DNA of 64,000 nt from Oncomelania hupensis (lineage: Eukaryota; Mollusca; Gastropoda; Littorinimorpha; Pomatiopsidae), in contig JBAHVR010000300.1 in NCBI GenBank assembly GCA_036898135.1, positions 154,501 to 218,500 on the forward strand. Direction: 5' to 3'. Under the pieces are notes generated by a model. It did no database searches and was not told the origin of the DNA. It was given only the letters and a program-made list of their open reading frames with translations. The position numbers and the translations under genes were made by a program. Positions 1 to 9,437 of the stretch are shown piece by piece. How positions within the stretch are numbered: position 1 is the first letter of the stretch; each line of letters begins with the position of its first letter.

Positions 1-68
1 TCATCGCTCATTGGAAGACCCTGGGGCCACCCAGCGCAACGAAACATTTTCAGAAGACTGGAAATCAT

Positions 69-2699
69 GTGAGCCAGATCCAGGGGAGCCAGACGAACCA
101 GAAACAGACGGACTCCACGCCTCCTCCCAGGGAAGGGCATTTAAGAGGCTGTTTCACCTGCAACGCTACAGACCACAGGGCGGCTAATTGTCCTCAAAAC
201 AAAAGTAGCGGACAGCGGAGCAGTACGGACAACGCAGCGGCGGGCAACCGGCAGAGGCGGTTTTCCAATCAACGGCAAACCAGTAGATCTGACCATCAAG
301 TGTGCGGCGGGAGCGTCATTCTTCCGAGTGAGACAAAGCGCACAGCTACTCCCGCGGACGTGCAAGAGTGCATGACCGATGGCCAACTTCTCCTTGCCAA
401 CGGAAAATCCATCCCCGTCGTCGCCAGCGCAGCTGTGACCGTCCAGAACATGCCTGTTTCAAAGGGACGCGTCGGAAATCATGAAGTGACTGTTCTAAGA
501 GACTCTGGCTGCAGTGGGGTCATCGTCAGAGAAGACCTAATCGCTAAAGAACAATTCACTGGCGATTCTAAATGGACACTCATGGCCGACAGCAAATGTG
601 TGAAAGCGCCAGTTGCAAAAATTCATGTCAACACCCCTTTCTACATAGGCGAAGTCGAAGCGGTTTGCCTGAAGAAGCCGCTGTATGATTTGATGATCGG
701 GAACATCGATGGCGCGAGACGACCCGACGACCCCGATCCAGAGTGGAGTCCTGCCTCAACCCAACGCGTCGAAGTTGTGGAGGAGGATCCATTGCCATTT
801 CCCGATGAAGACCTTACAGAGCTGCTACGGGACAATGTGGCTACTCCGGCTCAGCCCTGCCGACCAGAGATCGTCGGTGCTGTTACTACCAGCGCCCAAG
901 CCAAGAGAGACAAGACGTCTACGCCACTAAAGGTCGCCGACAACTCTAAAGCTGCCATCGTGGACAGAGATAAGCTGATCCAGCTCCAGGAAGCTGATAG
1001 TACTTTAAACAAGTACAGGAACCGCCAAGACCACGTGACCAAAGGCAGTGGTACGGTCTATTTTGAGGTGAAGGCCAAGATCCTGTACCGAATCTTCCAG
1101 CACCCGAGGGTCAACGGAGGGAAAACACTACGTCAAGTCTTGGTACCGTTACCCCTAAGGCGCCAGGTGATGGAAGTAGCGCATGACTCAATCATGGGAG
1201 GTCACCTGGGTATCAAGAAGACGTCGGATAGAATCCAGGCGGTGTTCTACTGGCCAGGACTTCATGCGGACGTCAGCCGTTTCTGCCGATCATGTGACAT
1301 TTGCCAGAAGACCATACCCCGAGGAAGGGTCCCGAAAGTGCCTATGCAGAGGATGCCTCTGATTGACCGACCTTTCAAGAGGGTGGCCTTAGACTTAATC
1401 GGCGAAATAAGACCTCCGAGTGAAGAAGGTCATCGGTGGGTACTGACTTTAGTGGACTATGCGACTCGGTACCCAGAAGCAGTGCCTCTGAAGAAGATTG
1501 ACACTGAAACTGTTGCAGAGGCGCTAGTGGACATGTTCAGCAGACTTGGAGTGCCTGAAGAGATTCTGACAGACCTCGGGACGCAGTTCGTCTCTGACTG
1601 CATGAAGGAGGTCAACAGACTGCTGAGCATCCGGCATTTAACTACGACACCCTACCATCCAATGTGCAACGGGCTTGTCGAAAAGTTTAATGCTACGTTG
1701 AAGTCCACCCTGAAGAAACTGTGCAGCGAGCAGCCCAGACAATGGCATCGCTACATCAACGCCTTACTTTTCGCCTACAGAGAAGTACCGCAGGAGTCCA
1801 CCGGCTTTTCTCCGTTCGAGCTGTTGTACGGAAGAACCATCCGAGGGCCGATGCACATCCTAAAAGAACTGTGGACGAAAGAAGTAGACACCCCAGAGGT
1901 GAAGAACAGCTACCAGTACGTGTTTGAGCTACGGGAGAAGCTGGAGCAGATTCTCGAGATAGCCAGAGAAAACCTGAAGAAGTCCCAAGACTGTGGAAAG
2001 CACTACTACGATCGTAGGGCTGTGAACAGGAAGTTTAAACCTGGCAACAAAGTGCTGGTGCTGCTACCTACTGATCACAATAAGCTGCTGATGCAGCGGA
2101 AAGGCCCGTATGCAGTGGAGACCGTGGTGGGAATCAACGACTACAAGGTGAAGGTCGGCCAGCATTCCAAGATATACCACGCCAACCTCCTTAAGCTGTA
2201 CATGGAAAGGCCATCAGAGACTGTGCATGCAGCAACAGCAGCTGAGATCGACAACAGCTTTGACAGCGAAGAACTGTTGGAACTGGGAGACTTCCACAGC
2301 AAAGAAGGCATCGATGATGTTAAGCTAGGACCAAGCTTGACGGAAGGTCAAAAGATGAAGCTCAAGGACCTTATGGGCGAGTTTCCCCATAACTTCAATG
2401 ATGTCCCAGGCTCTACGACTTTGGTCGAACATGAAGTCCACACCCTGACCTGGAAGGAGCATCTGCAGACCTTGAGGGAGCTGTTCCACCGTCTCGCAGA
2501 AGCAAACCAGACCGTGAGACCCAGCAAATGCATTCTGGGAGCTGACAACGTCGACTTCATCGAATGTTCGATGGAAGAGGGAGACAACGGAGGATGCACT
2601 GACTCCAGGAAAGACCATGAGATCACTGTCTTTGACCCTGGGCCGATGACAACCGCAACTGACGAGGGCGTCGTTACCTTGCGGATGAAAAAACATTGA
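69..2699 (+). pseudogene. gag end-protease-integrase-RT remnant polyprotein of family 1 element
   Basis: An 876-residue open frame. Residues 28-41 form a CCHC zinc knuckle (C-x2-C-x4-H-x4-C). The aspartic protease motif D-S-G lies near residue 145. The integrase HHCC zinc finger is at about 372-414 and the catalytic triad is D442, D502, E538 (x35 between the last two). A GPY-like linker and a basic C-terminal domain follow, to about residue 720. From residue 757 an RT N-terminus begins but jumps directly to the region after the catalytic YxDD, because 495 bases are missing relative to the copy at 41982-42477. After that comes a displaced RT segment (see findings). The first ATG in the window is not necessarily the real start, since gag continues upstream. 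It stays open only because the deletion is a multiple of three. Confidence 0.85.
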
Positions 2700-2885
2700 C
2701 TATGTAGATAAAGTGTGAACATTGACAATATCCAGATAGACTTGCGGATGGAAGAATATTGACTCTGTGTGAATGAACTGTGAACACTGACAGTATTCAG
2801 ACAGTCTGAAATAAGTCTTAATTCTGTACTTTGTTTGTGCATTACGTTTCAACGTTGTTGAAAGAAATTAGGTAAATTTCTTCTT

Positions 2886-2898
2886 GAGTGGGGGGTTA
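2886..2898 (+). promoter_or_regulatory. Polypurine tract of family 1 element
   Basis: A GAG-T-GGGGGG-TTA stretch directly abuts the LTR start TGTTACG. It is the expected plus-strand primer for reverse transcription. The same tract is seen, inverted, at 59949-59960 in the minus-strand copy. Confidence 0.8.
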
Positions 2899-3520
2899 TG
2901 TTACGTTGAAACACGAATGGTAGTATGTCTGAAACGCGCACGATAGATCTAATCGTTTCGTTTTGCAAAGTATTCAATAATGGAGTTTATTTACCTTTGA
3001 TTTGAGTTTGCATTGTTGTTAGGAGAGGCTTTGTATAACGTTGATTATTTTAGTTGGTCGATATTGTTGGAGAATTCTCTAGATTTTGAGTATTTACTAT
3101 CGATGGAAACTTCCCGATGGATATCGAAGTATGAGAATGTTCCCGGAAGGAGAAGAAATAGGTATGACATAAGACAGTAATGACGAAGTTAGAAGCGATT
3201 GGTTAAATTGCGTCATACGAGATTGATCCAGGGTGTTCGGGAGTATCAAGAGACTATTTAACTGCCGCAATGTTTCAAAAGAGTAGTGAAACTTGTTGAT
3301 AGTTAGTTGAAAAGTAAAAGTTGAAAGTGGAAAGCGATTGTATGCAGTTGTTGATGTGTGCTGAATAAAAGTGGAAAACTTCATACGTCGACTTTGTGAC
3401 TTGTATGCTGATTGAGCGGGTTGCGTGAATAAACGAATCTGAGCTACACTCATCAGTACTTCAGCATTGGGGCTGAATCCACTACTGATAGAAAACACCA
3501 ACATCAAACCAAGTGTAACA
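2899..3520 (+). repeat. 3' LTR of family 1 element (622 bp)
   Basis: Starts TGTTACG and ends GTGTAACA, giving an inverted TGTTAC/GTAACA terminus. It contains AATAAA poly(A) signals at about 3363 and 3426. Homologous LTRs are 36795-38269 (with a LINE insertion), a remnant at 43301-43522, and an inverted copy 58499-59948 (with a DNA transposon insertion). Confidence 0.88.
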
Positions 3521-3854
3521 GTGGAGATCATGAAATGGGTGCGGTATCTTTCTCGTGGAAAGTGCTGACCGTGAATCGGACATAATTTAAAATGAGGATC
3601 TTTTGGGCTGATAAACCTTTTTCAGAGCTGAATGAATTGCCTTGAGCTCAGCTGTATAAATAGATCAAAAATCAGTTATACGCTGTTGCAAAGGCTGGTC
3701 GAGGTGTCTCCCAGCAAGTGCGTCTCCTTTCTTTGACCCGTTGCTAAAAATGCTTTCGAATCCTTTATAAAACTAACATTGTTCTAGGTGAAGTTGCTTA
3801 TGAACAGTTCGGAAGTTTCGTTCTTTTTGAAGGATGTGAGATTGAAGTTGATAA
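3521..3854. other. Unassigned flank of family 1 element
   Basis: About 330 bases between the LTR end and the next LINE fragment. I see no open frame, RNA gene or known repeat in it. Confidence 0.4.
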
Positions 3855-4505
3855 TTGGTAACTGTTTTCTTCTACCCACCCCTAAATTTTATCTATGCAA
3901 AGCTGAAGTTGACGTTCCACACCTTGAAAGGTTTTACCTTTAACAGAAATTGATAAACCATCAACAAACAGGGATTTATCGATGCCAGATTTAACGTTTT
4001 TAATGATGTTGTTGATCTTGATATTAAACAAATGAGGAGAAAGAATGCTACCCTGAGGGACACCTATCTCCTGCTCAAAAAGGATCTGACAAAGTGGAAC
4101 CAAGTTGGATCTGAAACTTTTTATCAGTTAAAATATTTGCAATAAAAATGGGTAAATTTCCACGGAAGCCCAGGAGTTCTAAATCTTTGAGAATCCCGAA
4201 CTTCCAAGTCGTGTCATATGCCTTTTCTAGGCCAAAACATACGGAAACAACGGGTTAACCAACGCGTCTCGAACGAACGACTCGAAACGGACGAGAGGAT
4301 CTGAAGTGCTCCTATTTTTGAGAAAACCACATTGAGATATATTAAGAGCGTTGATGGATTCCAACGCTCATAGATCATTCTTTCCAATGTTTTGCACAAG
4401 CAGCTTGTAGGAGCAATAGGCCTGTAGTTGTTTGGATCAGAGTTACCCGGTTTAGGGATTGGAACAACAACTGCTTCCCGCCAAAATATGATTAACTGAA
4501 CAATC
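3855..4505 (-). pseudogene. Decayed LINE reverse transcriptase fragment (Jockey/I-like)
   Basis: Two minus-strand frames carry RT landmarks. 4513-4214 has the fingers motif with P-x-P-K-P-G and N-Y-R-P-I-A followed by CKTLERMI. 4103-3882 has the palm motif V-P-Q-G-S-I-L-S-P and a degenerate active site FVDG in place of F/Y-x-D-D. The two parts are in different frames with a deletion between, so this is dead. The RNase H-bearing LINE tails at 34100-34625 and 35880-36550 may belong to the same group. Confidence 0.65.
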
Positions 4506-4863
4506 GTGCACACAATTTTAATTTTTTTCCAGAGTTTCTAAAATTGAACTTATGATTTTTTTAAGCATGATAAGATGTAGGAGCCACACAAATTTGGACA
4601 CCTTGCTCCATGGTCACTGAAGCATTTTCACTGTCCAATTTAGCAGTATGATTGCTTTGGTGGTTCAGTGTTGATTCAGGTCCCTATCCCTCTTTCCCTG
4701 GGATGGTTATCCCCGTCTTCCATATCGCCAATGGTGGGTGTAGACGTTAAACATTCAAGCTGTCCAAAATCGGTTCATATGGGTACTTTGAAGTGACCTT
4801 GACCCTACCCTATTAGAGATAAAAAGTCCAAACTTGTATGTAGCGCAGTGGATTAGTCGCCGG
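4506..4863. repeat. Left arm of 358-bp inverted repeat
   Basis: Reading its reverse complement gives the sequence at 6014-6371 with no net insertion or deletion (paired positions always sum to 10877) and no mismatch that I found by eye. It ends at a tRNA A-box-like sequence (GTAGCGCAGTGGATTAGTCG). The arm carries part of the TGACCTTGACC-rich repeat family. Confidence 0.88.
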
Positions 4864-4904
4864 GGGTCGGAAGGGGTGAAGAAATTAGATCTATTGCATG
4901 TTCA

Positions 4905-5050
4905 GTGTGTTTATGTAAATGGTACTCACTCGTCTAGGACATGAGCGTCAGGATTTTTTACATTTGTGCGACAGAATGAACGCGTGCATTGACTAGGCTT
5001 CGCTTTGTACTCTCGTTCAAAGGGGTAGGAGCACTGCGCTTGCCTCAGTA
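4905..5050 (+). repeat. Partial copy of dispersed repeat SINE-B
   Basis: Shares the segment around CGTCTAGGACATGAGCGTCAG, then a GCGTGCATTGACTAG block and a TATACTCTC-like end, with the copies at 9000-9272, 20493-21183 and 50048-50330. Confidence 0.55.
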
Positions 5051-5608
5051 TTAGGGCAATGTTTCCAGCACTCCAGTCATTAAAATTCGCATTTCCCCCC
5101 TCGGCCCTCCTATTGGTTTAGTGTTTTTTTAAACATAACTATGTAATTCGTTTAGATATCAAAGCATAGGATGGCTTACATTTTATACGTGAACTAGAAG
5201 GGCAAAGCCCATATGACTCACATGCTCCTTATAGAACTTGCAATATTCTATATGAAAATGTGTGGCCAGAAAAACTGAAACGGTGGTTAACATGCAAAGT
5301 AATACTAAATTTGTTCTTGCAATAATCTTGACCTTGAAATGGCCTTGACCTCTGGCTCCGAATGGACAATATTTTATTGTACGATCAAATGAACTACGGC
5401 AACAGTTCTATTATACCAAAAAAAGATACCTTGAGATGACCTTGACCTTCACTGATTTGAACTTGGGATAACCTTGACCTTCACTTGACCTCTGATGCTC
5501 ATGTATGATGCATACTATGGGTCAAATATAGAGCCATTCCACTGTACAAAAAAAAACGTTTTTGTAAATCCTAAAATAACTTTGACCTTCAACGCAAAAA
5601 CGGAACAC

Positions 5609-5610
<2 letters not shown>

Positions 5611-5674
<64 letters not shown>
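5611..5674 (+). repeat. (AAT)n microsatellite
   Basis: About 21 uninterrupted AAT units. Such runs form the 3' tails of several LINE and SINE copies in this window. Confidence 0.95.
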
Positions 5675-5677
<3 letters not shown>

Positions 5678-5967
5678 GAAGCTATACACGCCTTATTCCT
5701 AAATCAGACTCAAAGGGCGGCGATCTGCAACTAACATACACGCTCACATGTTACAAACACTCCTACATAAACAACAAACACACATTCATCACTCAAACAT
5801 GTGGTGTCAAGGAACGTCGATATTAGAAGACGGAAAGGAAATCGTATGTTTATTTGTGAAATTTTTGATTTTCTGCATGCAGTACCATTATTGAATGGAG
5901 GAAGGAAACCGGAGTAACCGGAGAAAACCCTCGGTGACCTCATTAGTCGCGTACCTACGTCACATAA

Positions 5968-6044
5968 GTTCGCCCCTTGCGGGAATCGAACCCGCGACCT
6001 TCGGCATAGGAAACCGGCGACTAATCCACTGCGCTACATACAAG
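5968..6044 (-). repeat. tRNA-derived SINE head (A and B boxes)
   Basis: On the minus strand a pol III A box (TAGCGCAGTGGATTAG) is followed by a B box (GGTTCGATTCCCGC). The anticodon stem does not pair cleanly and there is no proper acceptor stem, so this is a tRNA-derived SINE head and not a working tRNA. The A box half also lies at the inner end of the left inverted-repeat arm. Confidence 0.6.
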
Positions 6045-6371
6045 TTTGGACTTTTTATCTCTAATAGGGTAGGGTCAAGGTCACTTCAAAGTACCCATAT
6101 GAACCGATTTTGGACAGCTTGAATGTTTAACGTCTACACCCACCATTGGCGATATGGAAGACGGGGATAACCATCCCAGGGAAAGAGGGATAGGGACCTG
6201 AATCAACACTGAACCACCAAAGCAATCATACTGCTAAATTGGACAGTGAAAATGCTTCAGTGACCATGGAGCAAGGTGTCCAAATTTGTGTGGCTCCTAC
6301 ATCTTATCATGCTTAAAAAAATCATAAGTTCAATTTTAGAAACTCTGGAAAAAAATTAAAATTGTGTGCAC
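6014..6371. repeat. Right arm of 358-bp inverted repeat
   Basis: Inverted partner of 4506-4863, separated from it by a 1150-base spacer that holds simple repeats and other repeat fragments. Outside both arms the similarity stops abruptly after the shared GTGTGCAC. Confidence 0.88.
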
Positions 6372-6533
6372 AATTTTCAATTTTTTTACTAGCAGTTGCT
6401 GACCCTGTGCCCTCGACTTTAAAGTGAAGTCATTCATTAACTTACCGTTTTTGTGGACTCCTGAATAAACACCATTCTGCCAAGTTTGGTTGTGATACAT
6501 GAAATAGGTTCTGAGTACTTAGCTGAGTACTTA

Positions 6534-6816
6534 GGGGTGTCGGATAGCGCAGTGGTTGGAGCACTCGCTACTGACACAGTTAAGCATCGTCCAGTGCGGT
6601 TAGCACTTGGATGGGTGACCGCAAAACATGAAGCGACAAATAACAACGTCCCCAGTTGACTCAACTGTGACTGAGTACCTAAACTCTTAAGGGTGGGGAA
6701 GGTAAAGCAGCGAGGGAGAGAGATGGGCATCACCCTCATTACGCTGGCCCAAGATAAGTGTGATCTCCAACATCACGCTCCCCTACGGCCACAAGGCTAT
6801 GGGACTACCTTTACCT
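6534..6816 (+). mobile_element. SINE with tRNA-like head and 5S rRNA-like segment, copy 1
   Basis: The head contains a tRNA A box (TAGCGCAGTGG). Next comes a segment close to the 5S rRNA internal promoter region (GCACTTGGATGGGTGACC). The 3' part ends in GGTA/AAGGTA-type sequence after GGCCACAAGGCTATGGGAC. A 6-base direct repeat TACTTA flanks it (6528-6533 and 6817-6822). Other copies lie at 17812-18098 and 47266-47552, both inverted. Confidence 0.75.
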
Positions 6817-7135
6817 TACTTAAAGTTTAGCACAGACGGATAAACAGCAAACAGCAGGTGGGCGGACGGTCATGCAACTATCATTTTTGGACAATTTCTC
6901 ACACAGATTTGCAAAACTCTGGAAAATATTTCTTTTGGGGGTGGGGGGGGGGTGTGAGGAGGGGGGGGGGTGAATATATAGACTCCCTTTGCTATTCATG
7001 TGAGTCAAACATGAGCTTGTGCTCGGCATCATCATAATCATCATCACTGTCATACTCGCCATCGTCAATCGTCATCATCATCATTATCACTACCAACACC
7101 ACCACCACCACCACCACCATCTTTATCATACAGAC

Positions 7136-7225
7136 CACATCGGCTGGTGACGCTGTCGCACACGGTTCCCGCGGCACAATTTGGCTTGTTTGCTCCGCAC
7201 TCATCGCCTAAGACACTCTTCCGCA
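7136..7225 (-). CDS. Exon M of the cysteine-module host gene
   Basis: A 90-base phase 1-1 exon. The acceptor is a good CCCACAG at 7226-7227. After the split codon come eight residues, then C-x6-C-x5-C-x6-C, with the last Cys codon and one G before the donor. The donor reads GTCTGT, which is weak, so this exon could instead extend or be the last one recognised here; in the alternative the frame runs into an Asp-rich simple repeat. Together with exon L the junction codon is GTG (Val). An (ACC)n repeat lies just downstream at 7094-7120. The module type fits an EB or Dickkopf-N-like disulfide fold, presumably extracellular. Confidence 0.7.
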
Positions 7226-7259
7226 CTGTGGGCACATGCAAACCACGATTCACTTCATT

Positions 7260-8100
7260 TATTTATTTGTTGCGTTTTTTTTTTTTTTTTTTTACTTTGT
7301 CCATGTAGTTATACAGTTAAGCTGGTGGTAGCTTCCATATAATTAGTCTCGTATATTGGGTGGGAACAGAATATTTAACGGTTCGGTTTTCTTGTTCTCA
7401 AAAATCAGTTATTGACATCTAATTCAGTCCATAATTTATAGATCTTAACACATGTGTAACTTTGTTGTTTTCATCTGTTAATAATATTACAACCAGTGAA
7501 AGAGTAACGAATTCTATTAGCTGTTTCATTAGTCCTTCACTAGCGAGCAAGAGGGTCTATTGTGTTGGTGTGTAGCGCAGCATATGAGTTTGGCATTGTG
7601 CGGGTACATCAATTAGTATGGATTGTAATGTTTTGTATTGGTTGTATTGTGTTGTATTGGTTGTACTGTACTGCATTGTGTATTGTGTTGGAAATATTAT
7701 TAGTGCCCGAAGGGAAAGCTGGGGAACTAATGTTTTTTTGGCTTTATCCCTCCGACCGTCCAACCGTCACGTTCGCGCACTTTTCTCTGAAACTAGTGGA
7801 CGGGTTTCTTTGAAACTTAGTTTGTACTTAAAACATAATGATCCCTACCAGAAGACACTTAGTTATGCATATTGGTTGAAGTCATCATGACGTCCGCATC
7901 ACTTTTTTTTTCTACTAGTATTTTCCACCAAAATACTGGAGGGATTTGGTTCAAATTTGGTATGTATTAGACTTTACCTACCAATGTCTCCAACATAAAA
8001 CCAAACTAATGCATATAGAGACGTCATTAAAACAATTATTTAAACTGTGTATGTAATTAGGCTGAACCTAACACAAAAGTTAGGTATACTGAGTGAGTCA
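7260..8100. other. Intron L-M, mostly unassigned
   Basis: Holds a T-run near 7277 and a patch rich in TATTG/TTGTA units at 7622-7690 that resembles the minisatellite at 8384-8541. The stretch 7740-8060 looks like an old transposon but I cannot place it. Confidence 0.4.
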
Positions 8101-8106
8101 TGGTGG

Positions 8107-8155
8107 TGATATATATCTATATCTATATCTATATCTATCTATATATCTATATATA

Positions 8156-8229
<74 letters not shown>
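8107..8229 (+). repeat. (AT)n microsatellite
   Basis: A run of ATCTAT units grades into about 35 pure AT units. Confidence 0.95.
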
Positions 8230-8234
<5 letters not shown>

Positions 8235-8264
8235 CAGCAAAAGTTGCATTATGTACACAATCAG

Positions 8265-8345
8265 TGACTTTGGAATGACTTTGACCTTCATTGACCTTGA
8301 CCTTGGGATGACTTTGACCTTCATGTGACCTCTCAAGCTCATGTA
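8265..8345 (+). repeat. Fragment of the TGACCTTGACC repeat family
   Basis: Four TGACCTT motifs in 70 bases, alternating with GACTTTGACCTTCA, as in the family copies at 5199 and 17408. Confidence 0.6.
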
Positions 8346-8383
8346 TGATCAAAAAAACAAAATGCTGTTGTACAGTACTACAG

Positions 8384-8541
8384 TATTGTATGGTGTTGCT
8401 TTGTATTGTGTTGTATGGTGTTGCTTTGTATTGTGTTGTATGGTGTTGCTTTGTATTGTGTTGTATGGTGTTGCTTTGTATTGTGTTGTATGGTGTTGCT
8501 TTGTATTGTATTGTATGGTGTTGCTTTGTATTGTATCGTAG
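8384..8541 (+). repeat. 25-bp minisatellite next to exon L
   Basis: About six copies of a unit like TATGGTGTTGCTTTGTATTG plus TGTTG. It begins five bases inside the intron from the exon L donor and produces long spurious open frames on both strands. Confidence 0.9.
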
Positions 8542-8546
8542 CTCAC

Positions 8547-8624
8547 CACAGACGTTGTCGACACAATCCAGGCCAATAAAACAAGTGTTATTGCCCACGG
8601 AGCAAGGTCTGCCCACCGGCAGTC
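8547..8624 (-). CDS. Exon L of the cysteine-module host gene
   Basis: A 78-base phase 1-1 exon with acceptor GTGACAG and donor G|GTGAGC. It encodes six residues (LPVGRP) and then C-x6-C-x5-C-x4-C, the last Cys codon followed by one G. The preceding exon N ends in A, giving junction codon AGA (Arg); the next exon M gives GTG (Val). The cysteine layout is the most typical of the series. A minisatellite starts immediately downstream in the intron. Confidence 0.88.
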
Positions 8625-8629
8625 CTGTC

Positions 8630-8999
8630 ACAAAGTATTACATTTATCATTCTAATCGTTCTACTTGTCTGCCTACTCCTCCTCATCATCAGAATAACCT
8701 CAAAAATCCACTGAATAATTAATCTTCATGACTTGTGAAATTCATGCAACTGGTCGTTCTCCTGGGTGAATCCGGCAACGGAACAGATATTAAGTGGCAG
8801 TGGAGCGGATGTCCAACGCCCGCGGAAAGGAAAGGTAACGAGGCGGGAGCGAAAATTAATCAGCTTCAAAACGAAACGGAAAGATAATTACAGCAGAATG
8901 GTTGTGCAAACGATCGCGTGCTTCACAAATGGAGGTCATAGAAATGCGTGGACAACAGCGATGCATGATATTTATTTATTTAATCGTTCTACTACATTG
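8630..8999. other. Intron N-L, unassigned part
   Basis: No repeat, RNA gene or conserved frame recognised in about 370 bases; the short open frames here have no familiar motif. Confidence 0.4.
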
Positions 9000-9272
9000 C
9001 TTTTCCAGCTCAAGAGCTGCTCAAGAATCAGGATCTAACTCAAGCCGCATGAGGCGCCCTATTGCAGCCTTTGGGGACATATTCTGACTCCCAGACTGAG
9101 GACAATCCTGGGCGACCAGCGATGAGAGGAAGGGACCTAGTGCATGCTGGGTATATTTTCGTAGCCGGAACTCAGCCGTCTTGGACATGAACGTCAAAAT
9201 CTGTCAAATCCGTGCTATAGATTGCGTGCGTGCACAGACTAGACCCCGGTTTATACTCTCATCAGAAGGTAG
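9000..9272 (+). repeat. Dispersed repeat SINE-B, copy
   Basis: About 270 bases that align with 50048-50330 and with the split copy 20493-20640 plus 21055-21183. Shared blocks include TTTTCCAGCTCA near the start, GGATCTAACTCAA, GCAGCCTTTGG, and GCGTGCGTGCACAGACTA near the end followed by TTTATACTCTCATC. I see no clear pol III boxes, so SINE is only a working name. Confidence 0.65.
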
Positions 9273-9292
9273 GTAGCCATGTTGGTACTCAC

Positions 9293-9376
9293 TGCACTTG
9301 CGGTCTCCCTGAAGGTCACACTCAAAGAGCTCCTCACAGTAGAACCGCTCTGAACACGGCTGACCCATTGCGATGC
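9293..9376 (-). CDS. Exon N of the cysteine-module host gene
   Basis: An 84-base phase 1-1 exon, too short to stand out as an open frame. The donor is a strong A|GTGAGT. The acceptor follows a GT-rich stretch ending GAGTAG; an alternative AG three bases upstream keeps the same phase. It encodes six residues (IAMGQP) and then C-x5-C-x5-C-x7-C, the last Cys codon followed by one A. Junction with exon K reads AGC (Ser) and with exon L AGA (Arg). It lies only 20 bases from the SINE-B copy, so the intron repeats crowd up to the donor. Confidence 0.82.
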
Positions 9377-9437
9377 CTACTCACACACACACACACGCAG
9401 ACACACACACAGACACAGAGAGAAACAAACACAATTG

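Larger units (their letters stand above)
1..3520 (+). mobile_element. Gmr1-like LTR retrotransposon, family 1, copy 1 (5'-truncated by window edge)
   Basis: This is the 3' part of an LTR element: end of gag, zinc knuckle, protease, integrase, a broken reverse transcriptase, about 200 bases of 3' non-coding sequence, a G-rich polypurine tract and a complete 3' LTR. The same family recurs at 36795-43522 (plus strand) and 58499-60229 (minus strand). The domain order PR-INT-RT, rather than PR-RT-INT, is that described for Gmr1-like Ty3/gypsy elements. Bases 1-68 match the gag end of the second copy near 39590-39660 in another frame. The element is inactive because the RT core is missing. Confidence 0.9.
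5199..7012 (+). mobile_element. TGACCTTGACC-rich DNA element, composite copy with several insertions
   Basis: The left end contains TGACTCACATGC (about 5214) and the right end contains its reverse complement GCATGTGAGTCA (about 6997-7009), the inverted termini of a dispersed family seen also at 52502-52917. The body repeats the motif TGACCTTGACC. It is interrupted by (AAT)n at 5611, a 190-base repeat at about 5700-5890, an inverted repeat arm with a tRNA-like head at 5968-6371, and a 5S/tRNA SINE at 6534-6816. No transposase is encoded, so it looks non-autonomous. Confidence 0.55.

Noticed and set aside
141..386. Minus-strand frames overlapping the retrotransposon polyproteins (also 28024-28602, 27117-27404 and others)
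   Set aside because: Shadows of the coding strand with no independent motif.
5968..6044. Functional tRNA gene
   Set aside because: A and B boxes are present but the anticodon stem and acceptor stem do not pair; also true for 22344-22430 and 48573-48690. SINE heads fit better.
8098..8631. 177-residue minus-strand frame with repeated NTIQYK units
   Set aside because: Only its first 26 codons are exon L; the rest is the 25-bp minisatellite and (AT)n, beyond a good GT donor.
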